DNA of 7,350 nt. Source: JAWXVE01 sp044425575. GTDB taxonomy: Bacteria; Bacillota; Clostridia; Lachnospirales; Lachnospiraceae. Below, in pieces: positions 5,798 through 7,350 of this stretch. Below the pieces are notes generated by a model. That model made no database searches, was not told the origin of the DNA, and worked only from the letters and a program-made list of their open reading frames with translations. The position numbers and the translations under genes were made by a program. The stretch is taken from positions 1 through 7,350 of the forward strand of contig JAWXVE010000087.1 of the NCBI GenBank assembly GCA_044425575.1, read 5' to 3'. Every line of letters begins with the position of its first letter. Position 1 is the stretch's first letter.

Positions 5798-5810
5798 AAT
5801 AGTTACTATT
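5798..5810. promoter_or_regulatory. Dyad AATAGT-T-ACTATT over the predicted transcription start
   Basis: Perfect six-base arms around one central base begin four bases downstream of the -10 box, so the expected start point (near 5807) falls within it. That is a typical place for a repressor operator. The symmetry is exact but short and AT-rich, so chance cannot be excluded. Confidence 0.4.
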
Positions 5811-5813
5811 TAC

Positions 5814-5841
5814 ATTATACCCCCCCCTTTTTTTTTGTCAA
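5814..5841 (-). promoter_or_regulatory. Consensus promoter with homopolymeric A8-G8 spacer
   Basis: On the minus strand TTGACA (5841-5836) and TATAAT (5819-5814) match both sigma-70/sigma-A consensus boxes perfectly. The 16 bases between them (5835-5820) are eight A followed by eight G; with the last base of the -35 box the A-run is nine. The optimum spacing is 17, so gain or loss of a base in either tract would move the promoter towards or away from its optimum. It points at the 22-codon membrane peptide frame, with a leader of about 80 bases. Tract lengths are as read in this one sequence and may vary among cells or be misread. Confidence 0.8.
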
Positions 5842-5911
5842 CCATTTAGCCGAAAATAGCGAAGAATTCTGAAACAAAAAAGATTTGACTTTAGATGTGG
5901 CACAATACAAA

Positions 5912-5939
5912 AAAGAGGTTCGGATAACCGAACCTCTTT
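5912..5939 (-). terminator. Strong intrinsic terminator after the solute-binding protein gene
   Basis: Perfect 12-base arms AAAGAGGTTCGG and CCGAACCTCTTT enclose loop TTAT on the minus strand. The 3' arm runs into six consecutive T (5914-5909), then GTATTG. The stem begins 20 bases past the stop codon. It should end transcription of the transporter gene and isolate the small unit downstream. On the plus strand the T-run is only three bases, so it is not an efficient bidirectional terminator. Confidence 0.92.
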
Positions 5940-5959
5940 CGAAATACATAATGTTACAA

Positions 5960-7350
5960 TTATTTGCTAGCTAAGAACTCATCTAATTGAGCTTGAGCTT
6001 CTGCTAAGTATTCTTCCATACCAGCTGCATCTAATGCTGCAAGGAATTCATCTAATTGTGTAGATGGATCAACTTGTCCTGTGCTAAGTGGTAATGCATA
6101 TTGAGCAGCCACGTTAGCAAGTGCAGCACTTTGAACTTCTACTGATGTAGGATCAAATGTGTAACCAAGGATTGGAATTTCTTTAGCTGTACCATAGTAT
6201 GCTAAGAATGTGCTATCCCAGTAATCTGCATCGCCTTCTCCGTCCATTACTGGAAGAATTGTGATGTTACCCATACCATTTCTCCATGGAGAGTAGTTAT
6301 TTCTTTCATCTGTAAATGTGATAAGTCCATCATCTGCAGTTGTGTAGTGAACATCTTCGATACCATAGTTAAGTAATGTCATTAAGTACTCATCTGTGTT
6401 TAATAAGTTTAAGAACATCATAGCTCTTTCAGGGTTAGCTGAAGCTGTAGAGATAGCCATCATAGCGCCTTGAGAAGCTGTTGTATCAACGTATGGATCT
6501 GTTACAGGAACGAATGCTACTTCAATACCACGTTCAGAACTAGCTGTTACTTCATATCCTAATGCATATGATTGTGTTCCGATTAAGTAGTTACCTGCTA
6601 ATTGTGTGTTTGTACGTGTTTCGTTAGCTGTGTTAGCATTACCCATTGCTGGATCAATGTAACCTGCTTGTGCATATTCGTATGTTTGTTCTACGAATGA
6701 TTTGTACTCATCTGTTGCAAATTTGTTAAGTAATGTGTTACCGTATGCTCCATCAGCAGATGTATCATCTGGGTTGATGTAGTAAGATAATAAGTTAACT
6801 GAACCGTTATCTCCAGCTACGATAATTGAATTAGTTACCATTCTTTCAAGTACGGCACCTTCTACTAATAGTGGGTAGAAGTCAGAACCTTCACCAGCTT
6901 TAACTGTTGCAAGGATATCGCCGAAACCATAGTAATCTGTGCTTTCGATATCTTCAAGTGTGTAACCATATTCTTCTAATAAAGTTACATTAATGTCCCA
7001 ACAGTTTTGTGTAGCGTAATCTTTTAACCCTGGAAGTGCATATACACCAACACCTTCAGAACCGTTTGCTAACGCACCAGTTTGAAGAACTTCTGGAAGT
7101 TCATTCCAGATATCTTGTCCGTATAACTCAAGTAAGTTATTGTCTTCGTCATCAAGACGTACCCAGTAACCATCTCTTGCAAATCTGTTATACTCATCTG
7201 CTGACCATGAACAAGTAAAGTAAATATCTACTGCATCGCCAGTTTGAAGTGATAATACTGCATTTGTATCGAAATCGCCCCATGTTCCCCAGATTGGTTC
7301 AAGAGTTACATTTAACTTTTCGTTAAGGTAAGCATTTACCTCTTTGAAAC
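5960..7350 (-). CDS. ABC transporter extracellular solute-binding protein, LipO/LplA-like (5' end missing)
   Basis: A secreted or lipid-anchored binding protein that would deliver a solute, probably an oligosaccharide, to an ABC importer. The frame is open from the stop at 5960 to the window edge: 462 residues are visible, and the signal peptide with any lipobox Cys lies outside. The first in-frame ATG (6841) is internal, since family sequence continues before it: EKLNVTLEPIWGTWGDFDT, then GDAVDIYFTCSWS, typical of family-1 binding proteins. The C-terminal part has the LipO/DUF3502 pattern: NPERAMMFLNLLNTDEYLMTLLNYGIEDVHY, then SPWRNGMGN, ending LDEFLAALDAAGMEEYLAEAQ. No permease gene is in view; the terminator right after it makes this the last or only gene of its transcript. 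Codon use differs from the neighbours (no ATA for Ile, AAC and TAC preferred), which suggests high expression. The substrate is not determinable. Confidence 0.88.
   Translation of the reverse strand, partial: FKEVNAYLNEKLNVTLEPIWGTWGDFDTNAVLSLQTGDAVDIYFTCSWSADEYNRFARDGYWVRLDDEDNNLLELYGQDIWNELPEVLQTGALANGSEGVGVYALPGLKDYATQNCWDINVTLLEEYGYTLEDIESTDYYGFGDILATVKAGEGSDFYPLLVEGAVLERMVTNSIIVAGDNGSVNLLSYYINPDDTSADGAYGNTLLNKFATDEYKSFVEQTYEYAQAGYIDPAMGNANTANETRTNTQLAGNYLIGTQSYALGYEVTASSERGIEVAFVPVTDPYVDTTASQGAMMAISTASANPERAMMFLNLLNTDEYLMTLLNYGIEDVHYTTADDGLITFTDERNNYSPWRNGMGNITILPVMDGEGDADYWDSTFLAYYGTAKEIPILGYTFDPTSVEVQSAALANVAAQYALPLSTGQVDPSTQLDEFLAALDAAGMEEYLAEAQAQLDEFLASK

Noticed and set aside
5885..5911. 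Plus-strand promoter TTGACT-N15-TACAAA
   Set aside because: Spacing is short, the -10 is poor, and it would transcribe into the terminator and antisense to the transporter gene with nothing to express.
5960..6841. The ATG at 6841 as the start of the solute-binding protein
   Set aside because: The same frame is open with clear family sequence from 7348 down to it, so this Met is internal and the real start lies beyond the window.
7036..7218. Plus-strand open frame of 60 codons
   Set aside because: It lies wholly antisense to the solute-binding protein and has no family resemblance or ribosome binding site. The other plus-strand frames opposite khpA, ffh and the GGDEF-EAL gene are rejected for the same reasons.
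1..7350. CRISPR array, tRNA or rRNA gene, insertion sequence or phage attachment site
   Set aside because: No regularly spaced repeats, RNA-gene signatures, transposase frames or long terminal inverted repeats were found by reading both strands.

Overview
The window is AT-rich bacterial DNA in which every supported gene reads on the minus strand, so transcription runs from high to low coordinates. The order ylxM-ffh-rpsP-khpA-rimM-trmD, the G-rich Shine-Dalgarno sequences, the LipO/LplA-type solute-binding protein and the low-GC codon use point to a low-GC Firmicute. A clostridial, probably Lachnospiraceae-like, organism is likely; that placement is inference from gene content and style, not from a marker tree.

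Region by region, in the direction of transcription. (a) 7350-5960: a sugar-type ABC transporter solute-binding protein, missing its N-terminus at the window edge and ending in a textbook intrinsic terminator (5912-5939). (b) 5960-5316: about 640 bases without a conventional gene. It holds an isolated transcription unit: a promoter with consensus -35 and -10 boxes whose whole 16-base spacer is eight A followed by eight G, a dyad over the expected start point, and a 22-codon open frame for a single hydrophobic helix (5657-5725). The remainder has short repeats and inverted repeats. (c) 5315-3120: a membrane-anchored c-di-GMP protein with an extracytoplasmic solute-binding-like sensor, a degenerate GGDEF domain and an intact EAL domain. 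(d) 3115-3060: a hairpin that ends this gene and whose 3' arm carries the -35 box of the next promoter. (e) 3017-1: the ylxM-ffh-rpsP-khpA-rimM-trmD operon for signal-recognition-particle targeting and ribosome/tRNA maturation, with hairpins in the ffh-rpsP and khpA-rimM spacers.

The operon is a standard housekeeping unit: Ffh and YlxM act in co-translational membrane targeting, S16 and RimM in 30S assembly, KhpA in RNA binding, and TrmD in m1G37 tRNA methylation. The c-di-GMP gene and the solute-binding gene are separate units.

The most unusual points are the homopolymeric, potentially slip-prone promoter and the tiny membrane peptide it would express, and an apparent one-base deletion in trmD close to the window edge that disrupts the conserved DDxPYGGG motif.
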